From NCBI RefSeq assembly GCF_003149085.1, contig NZ_QGDT01000013.1, forward strand, positions 62,001 to 126,000: a stretch of DNA of 64,000 nucleotides. The letters are read 5' to 3'. Made by a program: the position numbers and the translations under genes. A model generated the notes under the pieces. It was not told the DNA's origin and ran no database searches. It saw only the letters and a list, made by a program, of their open reading frames with translations. The DNA comes from Dyadobacter jejuensis (GTDB lineage Bacteria; Bacteroidota; Bacteroidia; Cytophagales; Spirosomataceae). Positions 41,061-51,006 of the stretch are shown here, in pieces. Positions within the stretch are counted from its first letter, which is position 1. Each line of letters opens with the position of its first letter.

Positions 41061-43574
41061 TTAAAGGTTGAACCAGAATGATATTTTTACCGCAAAGGGG
41101 CTGACGTCGGTATTTTTAAGATAGGTGAGGCGGTGAACGAAATCGACCCTACCCACCTTAAAAATATTGTCGACCCCATAGCCTAGTTCTACGTAAGGAG
41201 TGTTGCCCAGGTAGTTAAAGGTGGGCATCAAGTTACCGTCTAAGTCTTGGGTGGGGATAATATTTTTATTGGCCGTACTCACATTTCCGTAAAATACCTT
41301 CCCTGTGGCTAACAAACGCCATTTGAGTTTTTTTATCGCCGGAATTCTATTCAGAATAAATCCCTGAAAATTATGCTCCACCGAAAGCGTAGCGTATTTG
41401 TCGCTGATGAATTCGAAGTAGTTCATCAGGTTAAAAGCATTTTCAACATAGAACAACGACTCATTGCCCAAGGGGGTGTATAGCAGCGTGTAAGGAATGG
41501 TGGAGGGGATCATTCCCAGGGTAAGGTTGTATTCGGTTCGGCCTAGGGCCCCTAAACGGAAACTTTGTTTGGCATTGAAAGAGAACTTATGATAGTGAAA
41601 GTCGCTACTGATCAGATTTTTAATCCCTAAGGTATAGCGTAATGTGAAAATCGGACTATTGCCGTTCCCCATGCTGATGCGTTCATTATCGTTCTGAAGG
41701 AAGGTTTCGTTGCGCGCAAAGCGAGTCTCCATATTCAGCTCCGTAACGTCATAATTACTCTGTAGCGGGGAGTCCTCACCTAGGGAGGGCTGGGTACGAT
41801 ATACGAATGGGAACAAGGGTTTGAAATTCCTATGCCGCAACTGAATGCTTCCGCTGAGGCCTTTTACCAGTTCCCGCTTCAGATACATCGAATAATCCTC
41901 CTGCCAATAGGCTCGGCGTAGGTTGCCAAAGCGAGAAAAAGCGCCAAAAAGAGTGTTGGAGCCGATAGTCTCGGTGGCTAGGCCGAGCCGTTCCAGGTCT
42001 TTGGAGTAGGAAAAGCCCCCGATGGTCCAGGGTTTGCGTGAGAAGATATAATCGACCCCGGCCCCATATTTGAATTGTTTGTCTTTGGTTCCTATTGCCC
42101 CATAGCCATGCAAGATCCACTTACGGCTAAAGCCCGGATCGGTACGGAAGCCTAGCCGGAAGCGATTACCCTCTATGGTGTTATTGGCGTATAGGAAAAG
42201 GTAAGGACCAATGTCGATATTCCACTTGTCTATTTTCTTGTAGCCATTCACAAAGATATTCAGGATTTCGGTATAGGTCTTCACCACAGGGAGCACCTTC
42301 AGGGAATCGATGAGCTGGAAACTCAGCTTTTCTGGAAGAGTAAGCGACTCGGGGCGGCTTTTTTGCCAGTAGGTCGAGTCGTGATCCATATAATCTTCCT
42401 TGAGTTCGATGGCGGTGTCGTAGAAACCATTTGGTTTGGGTTCTCCTACCACATAATCGGAATTGGCCGAATAAAACTTCAGGAGCATACCCGCAGCCTG
42501 CACCGTTGGCTCCTCCACATCAATGAGCACCCGGGTTTTGGAAGGTACCCAAGCATCCTGCTCGTCGAGCTGCTCGTAAGACTGCTGAATCTTGATCTTT
42601 TCTATAAAGTTTAGGTTGGCATCTCTGCTAACGGTGGCGTCCATTTGAGTCAGAGCAAAGCTGACGCCGTCTACCCAAAAGGACCCTCTGAATGCCAAAT
42701 CTTGCTTTTGGCGGGGTTCAAACTCTATGAGGTAATCGTGGCTGTCGCCATTGTTGACGCTGTCGGCTAAGTAGTAGTCATAATACAGCTTCCAGCTATC
42801 TGAGATAGGGGAAACAAAGTCTTTTTCTAGAATGTTTAACCAGTTTTCATAAAAATTATACTGCTGAAAACTAGACCCTACCACCTGCGAAACGAAACTC
42901 CCGTCGGTGAGGCCTACACCCGAAACTTTGGTCTTATTGATAATTTCTTTTTTCTTTTTGGGGTTGTTTCTGCTAAAAACATCGGAAACCGACTCCGAAA
43001 TAAAAATAGGAATGATGGTTTCCCCATCTTCTCCTTTTACTTCGTCGTACTGATCCATGATATGGGTCATCTTCTTGACTGCCTTCCGATTTCTAAACTT
43101 TTCGGAAAGGTTGTCTATATCGATCTGAATTTTGTTGTAGCTCGTATATTGATAGGCATTTACGTTTTCGATATTATTACGTTTCTTGTTGAGGACGATT
43201 TTACGGAGAATGGCAAAGGCTGGGTTTTCTCCCGCAAATATCTTCACCTCACGTAGCTGCAGGGCGCCAGGCGTAATCTGGAAATCGATGGTTTGCTCCG
43301 CTACACCAGCCATAATGGCCTTGGACTTGGTGGCGTAGCCAACATAACTCACCGTAAGGGAGTCGGCTGGGGGGGTAAAACTGATGGTGTAGAAGCCATC
43401 AAAATCGGTGATAGCTCCCGATATAGAAGCCTTGATGCCCACGTTGGCGAAAGGAACCGGGTCGCCGGTGGTAGCATCAATGATGCGGCCTTTTATAGTG
43501 TGATTAGTCTGCGCGTGTATTTTTATCGATGATACGAGCTCAACAACAAATAGTAATAATAATATTTTTTTCAT
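41061..43574 (-). CDS. DUF5686 outer-membrane protein with CarboxypepD_reg-like domain
   Basis: 837 residues: signal peptide (to about residue 21), a CarboxypepD_reg-like beta sandwich (TIKGRIIDATTGDPVPFANVG...), then the DUF5686 domain with VNAYQYTSYNKI near residue 160 and a C-terminal half of alternating strands that ends KISFWFNL, a typical beta-barrel with a terminal Phe. Predicted outer-membrane barrel; function unknown, widespread in Bacteroidota. Follows the SanA-like gene by 23 bp, probably one operon. Confidence 0.92.
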   Translation of the reverse strand: MKKILLLLFVVELVSSIKIHAQTNHTIKGRIIDATTGDPVPFANVGIKASISGAITDFDGFYTISFTPPADSLTVSYVGYATKSKAIMAGVAEQTIDFQITPGALQLREVKIFAGENPAFAILRKIVLNKKRNNIENVNAYQYTSYNKIQIDIDNLSEKFRNRKAVKKMTHIMDQYDEVKGEDGETIIPIFISESVSDVFSRNNPKKKKEIINKTKVSGVGLTDGSFVSQVVGSSFQQYNFYENWLNILEKDFVSPISDSWKLYYDYYLADSVNNGDSHDYLIEFEPRQKQDLAFRGSFWVDGVSFALTQMDATVSRDANLNFIEKIKIQQSYEQLDEQDAWVPSKTRVLIDVEEPTVQAAGMLLKFYSANSDYVVGEPKPNGFYDTAIELKEDYMDHDSTYWQKSRPESLTLPEKLSFQLIDSLKVLPVVKTYTEILNIFVNGYKKIDKWNIDIGPYLFLYANNTIEGNRFRLGFRTDPGFSRKWILHGYGAIGTKDKQFKYGAGVDYIFSRKPWTIGGFSYSKDLERLGLATETIGSNTLFGAFSRFGNLRRAYWQEDYSMYLKRELVKGLSGSIQLRHRNFKPLFPFVYRTQPSLGEDSPLQSNYDVTELNMETRFARNETFLQNDNERISMGNGNSPIFTLRYTLGIKNLISSDFHYHKFSFNAKQSFRLGALGRTEYNLTLGMIPSTIPYTLLYTPLGNESLFYVENAFNLMNYFEFISDKYATLSVEHNFQGFILNRIPAIKKLKWRLLATGKVFYGNVSTANKNIIPTQDLDGNLMPTFNYLGNTPYVELGYGVDNIFKVGRVDFVHRLTYLKNTDVSPFAVKISFWFNL

Positions 43575-43597
43575 TTTATAGCTTCATGGCAATATGG

Positions 43598-44266
43598 TTA
43601 AAATGCATTTTCACTCGTGCTAGTTCCCTTTTTCCTTTTTATCTCAATATTGGTGGTCAAATCGGGAGTAGGGTTTAGCAAATGAACGTCCAAGACGGCT
43701 TTGGGTCTTGCAAAATATTCGCGTAACAGCGTCCTCCAGGAGTATCCGCCCGGAACATCCTGTGCAGCAAAGGCAATGGCATTCATTCCTTCTTCTTGGG
43801 CAATGTAAAGGGCCCGAGCGTTATGGAAGTTTTGGGAGATCACCGTAAAGCTTTCTTGGTGGAATACCTCCCGGCAACGCATTACCGAATCGAAAGTGCG
43901 ATACCCCGAATAATCCAAAATCATAACGTTTTCTGGGATGCCTAAGTTGAGCAGGGCCGTCTTCATATCCAGGGGTTCGTTATAGTATTCCGAATCGTTA
44001 TTGCCGCTCAAAATGATGTACTTGATTTTTCCTTCGTTGAATAGCCTGGCGGTAGCCTCCATTCGAAATTTGAAAAATAAATTATCCTTTCCATTTTCAG
44101 TGAATTTACTCGTTCCCAACACCAAGGCATAGTCGTTGGAAGGTAGGTTTTCAATCGAAAAAAAACTCTGATCTCTGGTTTTATGAACCACCCAAAAGTT
44201 GCAGAGCAGGATGAATACCACACTGCCAAAAAAAAGAAAAGTGGTCAATAGGACAATCTTTTTCAC
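43598..44266 (-). CDS. SanA/YdcF (DUF218) family membrane protein
   Basis: 222 residues, one N-terminal membrane anchor (about residues 4-25) and a DUF218 domain with NDYALVLGTSKFTENG, KYIILSGNND and YRTFDSVMRCREVF, QNFHNARALYIA. Close to SanA, linked to envelope barrier function and vancomycin exclusion in Escherichia coli. The start is a GTG at 44266, supported by a clear AGGAG six nt upstream, a rare Shine-Dalgarno in this window. Co-transcribed with the DUF5686 gene. Confidence 0.85.
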   Translation of the reverse strand: MKKIVLLTTFLFFGSVVFILLCNFWVVHKTRDQSFFSIENLPSNDYALVLGTSKFTENGKDNLFFKFRMEATARLFNEGKIKYIILSGNNDSEYYNEPLDMKTALLNLGIPENVMILDYSGYRTFDSVMRCREVFHQESFTVISQNFHNARALYIAQEEGMNAIAFAAQDVPGGYSWRTLLREYFARPKAVLDVHLLNPTPDLTTNIEIKRKKGTSTSENAF

Positions 44267-44310
44267 GATAAACTCCTGATTTTCCAGGTTAATAATTGAT
44301 AAAATACGAA

Positions 44311-44400
44311 ATAGGCTCGTCCATTCGATCGGGTGGGGTGGGCGAGCCTATTCGTTTTATGGATTTCTTTTAAAGTGACCTGGGCACTTGTGCGCCCAGG
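44311..44400 (-). terminator. Terminator hairpins after parC
   Basis: Two hairpins follow the parC stop: CCTGGGC/GCCCAGG (44379-44400) and ATAGGCTCG/CGAGCCTAT (44311-44319 with 44343-44351, 23-nt loop), the second with T-rich flanks on both strands. Confidence 0.55.
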
Positions 44401-44406
44401 GGCTAT

Positions 44407-47166
44407 TTATTCCTCAAAGAGGCCGAGTTGGCTTTTCGAGGAGTCATCATCCTTTTTGTTTTTTGGGTCTTTTTTAGCTTTCTTTTTTGGTTCTTCTGTT
44501 TTCGGAGCTTCCTGTTTCTGCGAGGATTGCTCTAGGTTCTCTGGTTCCTGGGTGATGTCACGCTCGGGCGCCTCGGGGGCATCGCTCCCCTCTGCATTAG
44601 CTTCTTTTTCATTTGAGGCCCCCTGTTGCTCCTCCGTAGCTGTCGACTCGGCTACTTCTTCGTTTTCTACGGCCAATGGCTCCAGCCAATGGAGTTCCTT
44701 AAACTTCTCCAGGCCTAGTTTATTCCCGATGGCCCGCCAGCCTCTTATCTCTATAAGCTCTTCTACCAGGTACTCCGGGTTAGCTTCGCCTGCGGCCGAC
44801 TTGGTAGGCACCACTTCGAAGCGTGGACGGACATCGGTACTGGCCAGCAGCAGTTTGGAGTTTTTGGCATCACTGATAAACATGAATTTCTTGTCCATCG
44901 ATGAGGTTTCGATATTGAACCGCTTGATAAAATGTTGCTTGCTGCCTCCATCGTAATAAATAGCCGTAATGGGCATTTTTGGGTCAAACTTCCTGAGTAG
45001 CACCACTTCGGCAGGAACATAATGGTTGGTAATGTCGAAGTTTGTAAGTTCGTAGGTCCCATCCTTATACAATACCAATACGCTGTCGTCGGGGCCGAAG
45101 TTGCCGAGGTATTCGCCACGTTCATCCCGATTTAGCCTGCCGAGGGTAGGGTTGTACCATATATCCACGCCCCCCAAGGTAGACCTTCCAGCCTGCTTGA
45201 GCATTATTTTTCGTACCGGATATTTGGTCAGGATATTTCCCATTGCACTCCGGTTTTTTATTAATAAATCGGCGAAATTAAAGTCAAACTGTTTGACTTT
45301 TGCTTTACTCTGAGCGGTGAGGTTAACGGTAATAATTTCCGCCTCTCCGTTATCGTTGGCCGTAAAATAGGTGATTTTCGACTTGGGGTGCCCTTGTACC
45401 AAGTCATACTCCCGGTCGCGGGTTACGGCGGTCACCTGGAACCGTTTGATATAGCTGATTCCCGATTTTCCCTCCATATAGGTCAGGTTATAGACCTTCC
45501 GTTCGTCATTTTTAACGAATACCGCACAGTGTATAATGTTTTTGCCTACAAAGACCTTATCCTGAACTTTGGTGACCAGGCATTTGCCATCGGCTCTAAA
45601 CACGATGATGTCGTCGATGTCCGAACAGTCCATTACATATTCATCTTTCTTGAGTCCATAGCCTATAAAACCTTCGGCCCTGTTGACGTATAGTTTTTGG
45701 TTGTTGGCCGCCACTATATTGGCCGATATCTGGTTAAAAGCGACTATTTCAGTCTTTCTCTCCCGGCCTTTCCCATATTTCTTTAGCAGATCTTTATAAT
45801 AATCGATCGCAAATCGGACGATATTGGCTAAGTTGTCTTCGGTTTGGGCCAATTCTTCTGCCCATTTTTTCATCAATTCATCCGCCTTATAGCCGTCATA
45901 CTTTGAAATTCTTTTAATTCGAATTTCAGTCAGTTGGACGATGTCCTCGTCGGTAATCGTCCTGTAAAAGTCAGGTTTATAAGGCTCTAGTCCGAGGTCT
46001 ATGGTGCGTATTACCGCTTCAAAAGTTTCACATTCCTCAATATCTCGGTATATGCGGTTCTCTATAAATATTTTTTCTAGGGAGCCATACAGGATTTTCT
46101 CTAAGAGCGCCGCCTTCTTAATTTCTAGCTCTTGGCGGAGCAGCTCTACGGTCTGCTGGGTATTATGTTCTAGAATCTGACTCACTCCAATAAAATGGGG
46201 CTTGTCTTCGATGATGACACAGGCATTGGGAGATATCGACACCTCACACTCTGTAAATGCATACAGGGCATCCATGGTGATGTCGGGGGAGACGCCCGGC
46301 GCTAGGTGTACCTGTACTTCCACATCGGCAGCAGTATTGTCTACCACCTTTTTGATTTTGATCTTTCCACCGTCATTGGCTTTCACGATGGAGTCGATGA
46401 TGGAGCTCGTGGTGGTGCCAAAAGGAATGTCTCTAATGATGAGCATTTTCTTGTCCTCCTCTTCGATCCGGGCCCTTACCCTTATTTTACCACCCCGTAT
46501 GCCGTCGTTATAGTTAGACACGTCGATCTGGCCACCCGTCAGGAAATCGGGGTAGATCTCGAAAGGTTTTTTCTGTAGTATGGCGATTGACCCTTCTATG
46601 AGCTCACAAAAATTATGCGGCATTATTTTCGTGGAAAGGCCTACTGCTATCCCTTCTACACCCTGGGTGAGCAATAGGGGGAATTTTACGGGTAGCGTAA
46701 CGGGCTCCTTCTTACGGCCATCGTAGGATAGCTGCCATTCGGTGGTGTCGTTATTGAATACAATTTCCTTGGCAAACTTCGACAACCTCACCTCGATATA
46801 TCTGGCTGCCGCTGCGCCGTCGCCCGTACGGATATCGCCCCAGTTTCCCTGGGTGTCAAAGAGCAGTTCTTTTTGACCTAAGTTAACGATAGCATCGTAA
46901 ATGGAGGCATCCCCATGCGGGTGATACTGCATGGATGAACCGACCACATTGGCTACTTTGTTGAACCGCCCATCGTCCATTTCATTCAGGGCATGCATAA
47001 TGCGCCTCTGCACGGGTTTTAGCCCGTCGCCTATGGCGGGTACCGCCCGTTCAAGGATTACATAGGAGGCGTATTCTAGGAACCAACTTTCATATAAACC
47101 CGAGATAGGTAATTTGTCGTGTAATTCGCTGTCTTCTATTTGATCTGTTGCGTCGTTTTCATCCAT
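44407..47166 (-). CDS. parC: Topoisomerase IV subunit A
   Basis: 919-residue type IIA topoisomerase subunit for chromosome decatenation. Breakage-reunion domain: GLKPVQRRIMHALNEM, quinolone-resistance loop YHPHGDASIYDAI (Ala at the GyrA Ser83 position, Asp at the 87 position) and catalytic Tyr in AAARYIEVRL. A long coiled-coil arm follows, then a beta-pinwheel CTD without a GyrA box (QRRGGKG absent), which is why ParC is chosen over GyrA. The last ~90 residues are disordered and charged (Glu/Lys/Ser-rich) and end SQLGLFEE. parE is not in the window. Confidence 0.93.
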   Translation of the reverse strand: MDENDATDQIEDSELHDKLPISGLYESWFLEYASYVILERAVPAIGDGLKPVQRRIMHALNEMDDGRFNKVANVVGSSMQYHPHGDASIYDAIVNLGQKELLFDTQGNWGDIRTGDGAAAARYIEVRLSKFAKEIVFNNDTTEWQLSYDGRKKEPVTLPVKFPLLLTQGVEGIAVGLSTKIMPHNFCELIEGSIAILQKKPFEIYPDFLTGGQIDVSNYNDGIRGGKIRVRARIEEEDKKMLIIRDIPFGTTTSSIIDSIVKANDGGKIKIKKVVDNTAADVEVQVHLAPGVSPDITMDALYAFTECEVSISPNACVIIEDKPHFIGVSQILEHNTQQTVELLRQELEIKKAALLEKILYGSLEKIFIENRIYRDIEECETFEAVIRTIDLGLEPYKPDFYRTITDEDIVQLTEIRIKRISKYDGYKADELMKKWAEELAQTEDNLANIVRFAIDYYKDLLKKYGKGRERKTEIVAFNQISANIVAANNQKLYVNRAEGFIGYGLKKDEYVMDCSDIDDIIVFRADGKCLVTKVQDKVFVGKNIIHCAVFVKNDERKVYNLTYMEGKSGISYIKRFQVTAVTRDREYDLVQGHPKSKITYFTANDNGEAEIITVNLTAQSKAKVKQFDFNFADLLIKNRSAMGNILTKYPVRKIMLKQAGRSTLGGVDIWYNPTLGRLNRDERGEYLGNFGPDDSVLVLYKDGTYELTNFDITNHYVPAEVVLLRKFDPKMPITAIYYDGGSKQHFIKRFNIETSSMDKKFMFISDAKNSKLLLASTDVRPRFEVVPTKSAAGEANPEYLVEELIEIRGWRAIGNKLGLEKFKELHWLEPLAVENEEVAESTATEEQQGASNEKEANAEGSDAPEAPERDITQEPENLEQSSQKQEAPKTEEPKKKAKKDPKNKKDDDSSKSQLGLFEE

Positions 47167-47347
47167 ATACTTCGGAGGAAACTATATTTAAAGGTTTGGG
47201 ACTATTTAATCTAAAGCCTAGCGCCAAAGAAGTTCATCGGATATGGAAGCTTATGACTTCCCATGATATACAATCGGTGGACTAGTTTTACTATTTCAAG
47301 CTTGCTAATATAGCAAATTAACCAATCATTACGGTTATAGGTGCCAT

Positions 47348-47980
47348 TTAAGGTGTTTGGTAAACGGACAGCAGCTCGCTGATCATCATGGCCGTAGCTC
47401 CCCATATTTTTTGTCCATGCAGGGCATAATGGGGGGCCGTAACCGCCTCGCCTCGTACCATCATTTTACTACTGCCTATGATACTTTGTTGCGAAATTTC
47501 AGAAAATTTTATTTCGTAGATATCAGCAACTTCCCTGGGATCTGGCAAAAAGCGGGGTCTATATGAAACATAGGCCACTACCGGTAACACCAGAAAGTTG
47601 CTGGGAGGGATAAATACTTCGGTCAATCGGCCGAGTATCTGGACGTCTTCCAGTGGAAGCCCGATCTCCTCCTGTGCCTCTCTGAGGGCTGTATGCACCA
47701 AGTCGGGATCGGTAGGCTCTTTGCTGCCGCCAGGGAATGCGACTTGCCCCGAATGTACCCCGTCGTAGGAGGGGCGAAGTATGACAGGAAAATATATGTC
47801 GCCTTCGTGCGGATAAAACACAATCAAAACGGCACTGTTGCGGGTCCGATCGTTCGGTTTGAAATGCATCCGATTCCGTGTATTGGCCTGCATGCTCCTA
47901 TGGGCCATCTCGCCAGGTAAAGGAGACTTTAGTCGTTCAGAAAATTGTGTGGTAAAAAGTTCAAAAGTTGTATTTGCCAT
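47348..47980 (-). CDS. NUDIX hydrolase, CoA-pyrophosphatase-like
   Basis: 210-residue cytosolic NUDIX enzyme. The UPF0035-like element GQVAFPGGSKEPTDPD leads into the Nudix box TALREAQEEIGL (REUxEE core) and RLTEVFIPPSNF follows. This combination marks the CoA diphosphatase group (NudL-like), which cleaves CoA to 3',5'-ADP and phosphopantetheine. The ATG at 47980 (MANTTFEL) is preferred over the TTG at 47989. Divergent from nothing; parC lies upstream in order, same strand. Confidence 0.9.
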   Translation of the reverse strand: MANTTFELFTTQFSERLKSPLPGEMAHRSMQANTRNRMHFKPNDRTRNSAVLIVFYPHEGDIYFPVILRPSYDGVHSGQVAFPGGSKEPTDPDLVHTALREAQEEIGLPLEDVQILGRLTEVFIPPSNFLVLPVVAYVSYRPRFLPDPREVADIYEIKFSEISQQSIIGSSKMMVRGEAVTAPHYALHGQKIWGATAMMISELLSVYQTP

Positions 47981-48048
47981 GGAGGCCAATTCAAAAATTT
48001 ATGCTGTTAATTGCTATTATTTCAATGATAACCAAATTTCAGTGAATT

Positions 48049-49620
48049 TCAAAATTTGGCTTCCGAGAGCCTCTCTGCACAGCGCTCCCCATCCATGGCC
48101 GCCGACATAATACCTCCTGCGTAGCCCGCTCCTTCGCCGCAAGGAAATAGTCCCCTAATCTGTGGGTGTTCACAGGTCTGTCGGTCCCTAGGAATGCGTA
48201 AGGGGGACGAGGTACGGCTTTCTACCCCTATTAGCTGGGCCTGATTGGTGACATATCCCCGCATTTTTTTGCCGAATTGCTGTAATCCTTCTCTAAGCGG
48301 TTGTGCAATATTGGCCGGTAGGGATTCCAATAAATTAACAGATTGCAAGCCAGGCTGATAGGAGGTGTCATTAAGACTTGCCGAGGTTTTGTTTTGGATA
48401 AAATCGACCACACGTTGAGCTGGGGCCACTTGTGAATAGCCTCCTAGCCGACAAGCCGTGCGTTCTAGTTCTTTTTGAAAGGACAAGCCCGCCAGCACCC
48501 CATCTGCAGCGTAAGGTTTGAGGTCCTCAGGGGTAATGGCCACTACCAATCCCGAATTGGCGTAGGCGGAGTCGCGTCGAGAAGGGGACATTCCATTGAC
48601 CACCACCTCGCCCGAGGCCGTGGCGGAAGGTACAATAAAGCCTCCTGGGCACATACAAAATGAAAAAACACCCCGTTGCACCCCTTCGAAGCGGGTTTGC
48701 GCTACTAGGCTATAGGAGGCCGCCGGTAGGTAAGGACCTCTGTCGCCGTTGCAATGGTATTGGATCTGATCGATGACCTGCTGGGGGTGTTCTATGCGCA
48801 CCCCCATGGCAAAGGACTTTTCTTCTAACAGTATGCCTTTGCGGTGCAATAACTCATAGATATCCCTAGCTGAGTGGCCAGTGGCCAATATAACACCGAG
48901 CCCCTCATACTCGGCACCATCTTCAGTTCTGAGTCCTTTGATCGCCTGACGCTCGATGAGCAGGTCGACTACTTTGCAGTTAAAATGGATCTCACCTCCC
49001 GCTTTCAAAATGCTTTCGCGCATATTAGCTACCACCTGGGGGAGTTTGTTGGTGCCGATATGTGGGTGACTTTCTACGAGGATCTGTTCACTCGCTCCAT
49101 GTCCTACCAGTATCTCCAAAATCCTGCGTATGTCTCCCCGTTTGTTAGAACGGGTATAAAGCTTTCCGTCGGAATAGGTTCCTGCGCCACCTTCGCCGAA
49201 ACAGTAGTTGGATTCGGTATTGACGATTTGCTTTTTATTGATGTCGGCTAAGTCGCGGCGTCGTGCCCTGACGTCCTTGCCTCTTTCGAACAGTAGGGGT
49301 TTTATGCCCAGTTCTATGAGTCGCAATGCGGCGAACATGCCAGCCGGGCCGCAGCCAACGATCAGTGCTTGAGGGCGGTTGGTGACATCCCTATAACCCC
49401 CATGAAGCTGTGCCAATGCCGGGGGGACTTCGTCGATATAGGCCGTTACCAGCACATTTACTTTAACCCGTGGACTACGGGCGTCGATCGATTGTTTTGA
49501 CTTACGGAGCACGACGTCGGCAGATGGTGACAGGCCTAATTTTTTGAATACAAATTTTCGTAGGGCTTGCTCATCAAGTGCTATTTCGGGGGGCAGTGAA
49601 AGCTGCAGTTCTGTGATCAT
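48049..49620 (-). CDS. FAD-dependent oxidoreductase of the COG2509 type
   Basis: 523-residue flavoprotein. After an N-terminal SPP-like domain (MITELQLSLPPEI...) comes the FAD Rossmann motif IVGCGPAGMFAALRL (about residue 85), ERGKDVRARRRD, the family's NYCFGEGGAGTYSDGKLYT, HPHIGTNKLPQV, a second ATGHSARD and a C-terminal FPCGEGAGYAGGIMSAAMDG. Reaction unknown; family uncharacterised. The start at 49620 is fixed by a promoter box (49652-49659) inside the longer ORF that extends to 49677. Confidence 0.9.
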   Translation of the reverse strand: MITELQLSLPPEIALDEQALRKFVFKKLGLSPSADVVLRKSKQSIDARSPRVKVNVLVTAYIDEVPPALAQLHGGYRDVTNRPQALIVGCGPAGMFAALRLIELGIKPLLFERGKDVRARRRDLADINKKQIVNTESNYCFGEGGAGTYSDGKLYTRSNKRGDIRRILEILVGHGASEQILVESHPHIGTNKLPQVVANMRESILKAGGEIHFNCKVVDLLIERQAIKGLRTEDGAEYEGLGVILATGHSARDIYELLHRKGILLEEKSFAMGVRIEHPQQVIDQIQYHCNGDRGPYLPAASYSLVAQTRFEGVQRGVFSFCMCPGGFIVPSATASGEVVVNGMSPSRRDSAYANSGLVVAITPEDLKPYAADGVLAGLSFQKELERTACRLGGYSQVAPAQRVVDFIQNKTSASLNDTSYQPGLQSVNLLESLPANIAQPLREGLQQFGKKMRGYVTNQAQLIGVESRTSSPLRIPRDRQTCEHPQIRGLFPCGEGAGYAGGIMSAAMDGERCAERLSEAKF

Positions 49621-49651
49621 CTGGGAAAGGGATTTATCCTTTAATAGGGCA

Positions 49652-49659
49652 CAAAGATA
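49652..49659 (-). promoter_or_regulatory. -7 box (TAnnTTTG) for the COG2509 gene
   Basis: TATCTTTG on the minus strand, 31 bp before the ATG at 49620. Its position inside the extended reading frame argues for that start. Confidence 0.5.
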
Positions 49660-49811
49660 AGCAATCTTTGGGGTCAACCGCTATAGTGCCCCACTCAAAA
49701 AAGTGCTCTGATCGGGCGCAAGCCTAAGACCCCCACAAAAGCTAGAGATAAGTGTCTAGATATGACGGGGATTTCTTAACTTAAATTTTTCATCAAGTAA
49801 AAAAAGAGATT

Positions 49812-50981
49812 ATGGCCATTCAGGATACCGATTTTTACGAAATAATGGATTTGTTGACCGAAGAACAACAGCTGGTGGCCCGCTCGGTTAGGGCCTTTAC
49901 CGAAAAGGAAATAAAGCCAATCATGGAAGATTGTGCCCAAAAGGCCGAGTTTCCGGTGGGGCTAATCCCTAAGTTTGGTGCCCAGGGGCTCTTTGGGCCT
50001 ACCATTCCGGAGTCCTACGGGGGAGGAGGGCTGGACTATATTAGCTATGGACTCATGTGCCAGGAAGTAGAGCGGGGCGACTCGGGGATGCGCTCGACGG
50101 TGTCGGTGCAGAGCTCCTTGGTTATGTGGCCTATATATGCCTATGGATCCGAGTCCCAACGCCGTAAGTTTTTACCCAAATTGGCCTCAGGCGAATATAT
50201 TGGCTGTTTTGGCCTTACCGAGCCCGATCATGGCTCCAATCCTGGCGGTATGCAAAGTACCTTAAAAAGAGTAGAAAATGGTTATTTGCTCCAAGGAAGT
50301 AAACTGTGGATTTCCAACGCCCCCCTAGCCGACGTGGCGGTGGTATGGGCCCGTACAGACCAGGGTAGGGTGCAAGGGGTATTGGTAGAGCGGGGAATGG
50401 AGGGCTTTACGGCACCAGAAATTCATCATAAATGGTCGCTGCGAACCAGTAGCACGGGTGAATTGGTTTTCGATAGGGTCTTTATCCCCGACGATAACGT
50501 GTTGCCAGAAGGGGTGGGTTTGCAAGCAGCCCTCCAATGCTTAGACAAGGCCCGATATGGAATCGCCTGGGGAGCCATAGGGGTGGCGTCCGATTGTTTC
50601 GAAGTGGCCCGTCAGTATAGTCTCGAACGCATTCAGTTTAATAAACCATTGGCAGCCTTTCAGTTGACTCAGAAAAAGTTGGCAGAGATGCTCACCGCTA
50701 TCACCAAGGCGCAGCTGCTGGCCTGGCGGCTGGGCACGCTGATGAATGAGGGCAAGGCGAGCTCGGCCCAGATCTCTTTGGCCAAAAGAAATAATGTGGC
50801 GATGGCCCTGCAGGTCGCCCGGGAGGCCCGACAGATGCTTGGCGCCATGGGAATTTCGGGTGCTTACCCCATTATGCGCCATATGATGAACCTAGAGTCG
50901 GTGATTACCTACGAAGGGACCCACGACATTCATTTGTTGATATTGGGAGCTGAAATAACCGGTATTCCAGCTTTTCAGTAA
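49812..50981 (+). CDS. Glutaryl-CoA dehydrogenase-like acyl-CoA dehydrogenase
   Basis: 389-residue FAD enzyme of the ACAD family. LTEPDHGSNPGGM and WISNAPLAD are FAD-binding motifs, MRSTVSVQSSLVMWPIYAYG matches the glutaryl-CoA dehydrogenase subgroup, and the catalytic base is in VITYEGTHDIH. That subgroup oxidises and decarboxylates glutaryl-CoA to crotonyl-CoA in lysine/tryptophan breakdown; other pathway genes are not in the window. It faces the ScfR-type regulator with a 25-bp gap. Confidence 0.9.
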   Translation: MAIQDTDFYEIMDLLTEEQQLVARSVRAFTEKEIKPIMEDCAQKAEFPVGLIPKFGAQGLFGPTIPESYGGGGLDYISYGLMCQEVERGDSGMRSTVSVQSSLVMWPIYAYGSESQRRKFLPKLASGEYIGCFGLTEPDHGSNPGGMQSTLKRVENGYLLQGSKLWISNAPLADVAVVWARTDQGRVQGVLVERGMEGFTAPEIHHKWSLRTSSTGELVFDRVFIPDDNVLPEGVGLQAALQCLDKARYGIAWGAIGVASDCFEVARQYSLERIQFNKPLAAFQLTQKKLAEMLTAITKAQLLAWRLGTLMNEGKASSAQISLAKRNNVAMALQVAREARQMLGAMGISGAYPIMRHMMNLESVITYEGTHDIHLLILGAEITGIPAFQ

Positions 50982-51006
50982 GGGCTATGAGGAGTTATAA
51001 TAGCCG

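Noticed and set aside
44333-44956. Plus-strand ORF of 207 codons over the parC tail
   Set aside because: Its Ser/Phe-rich translation is the antisense of the low-complexity ParC tail; no independent evidence.
44407-47166. GyrA rather than ParC
   Set aside because: The GyrA box is absent from the C-terminal domain and the tail is long and disordered, as in Bacteroidota ParC.
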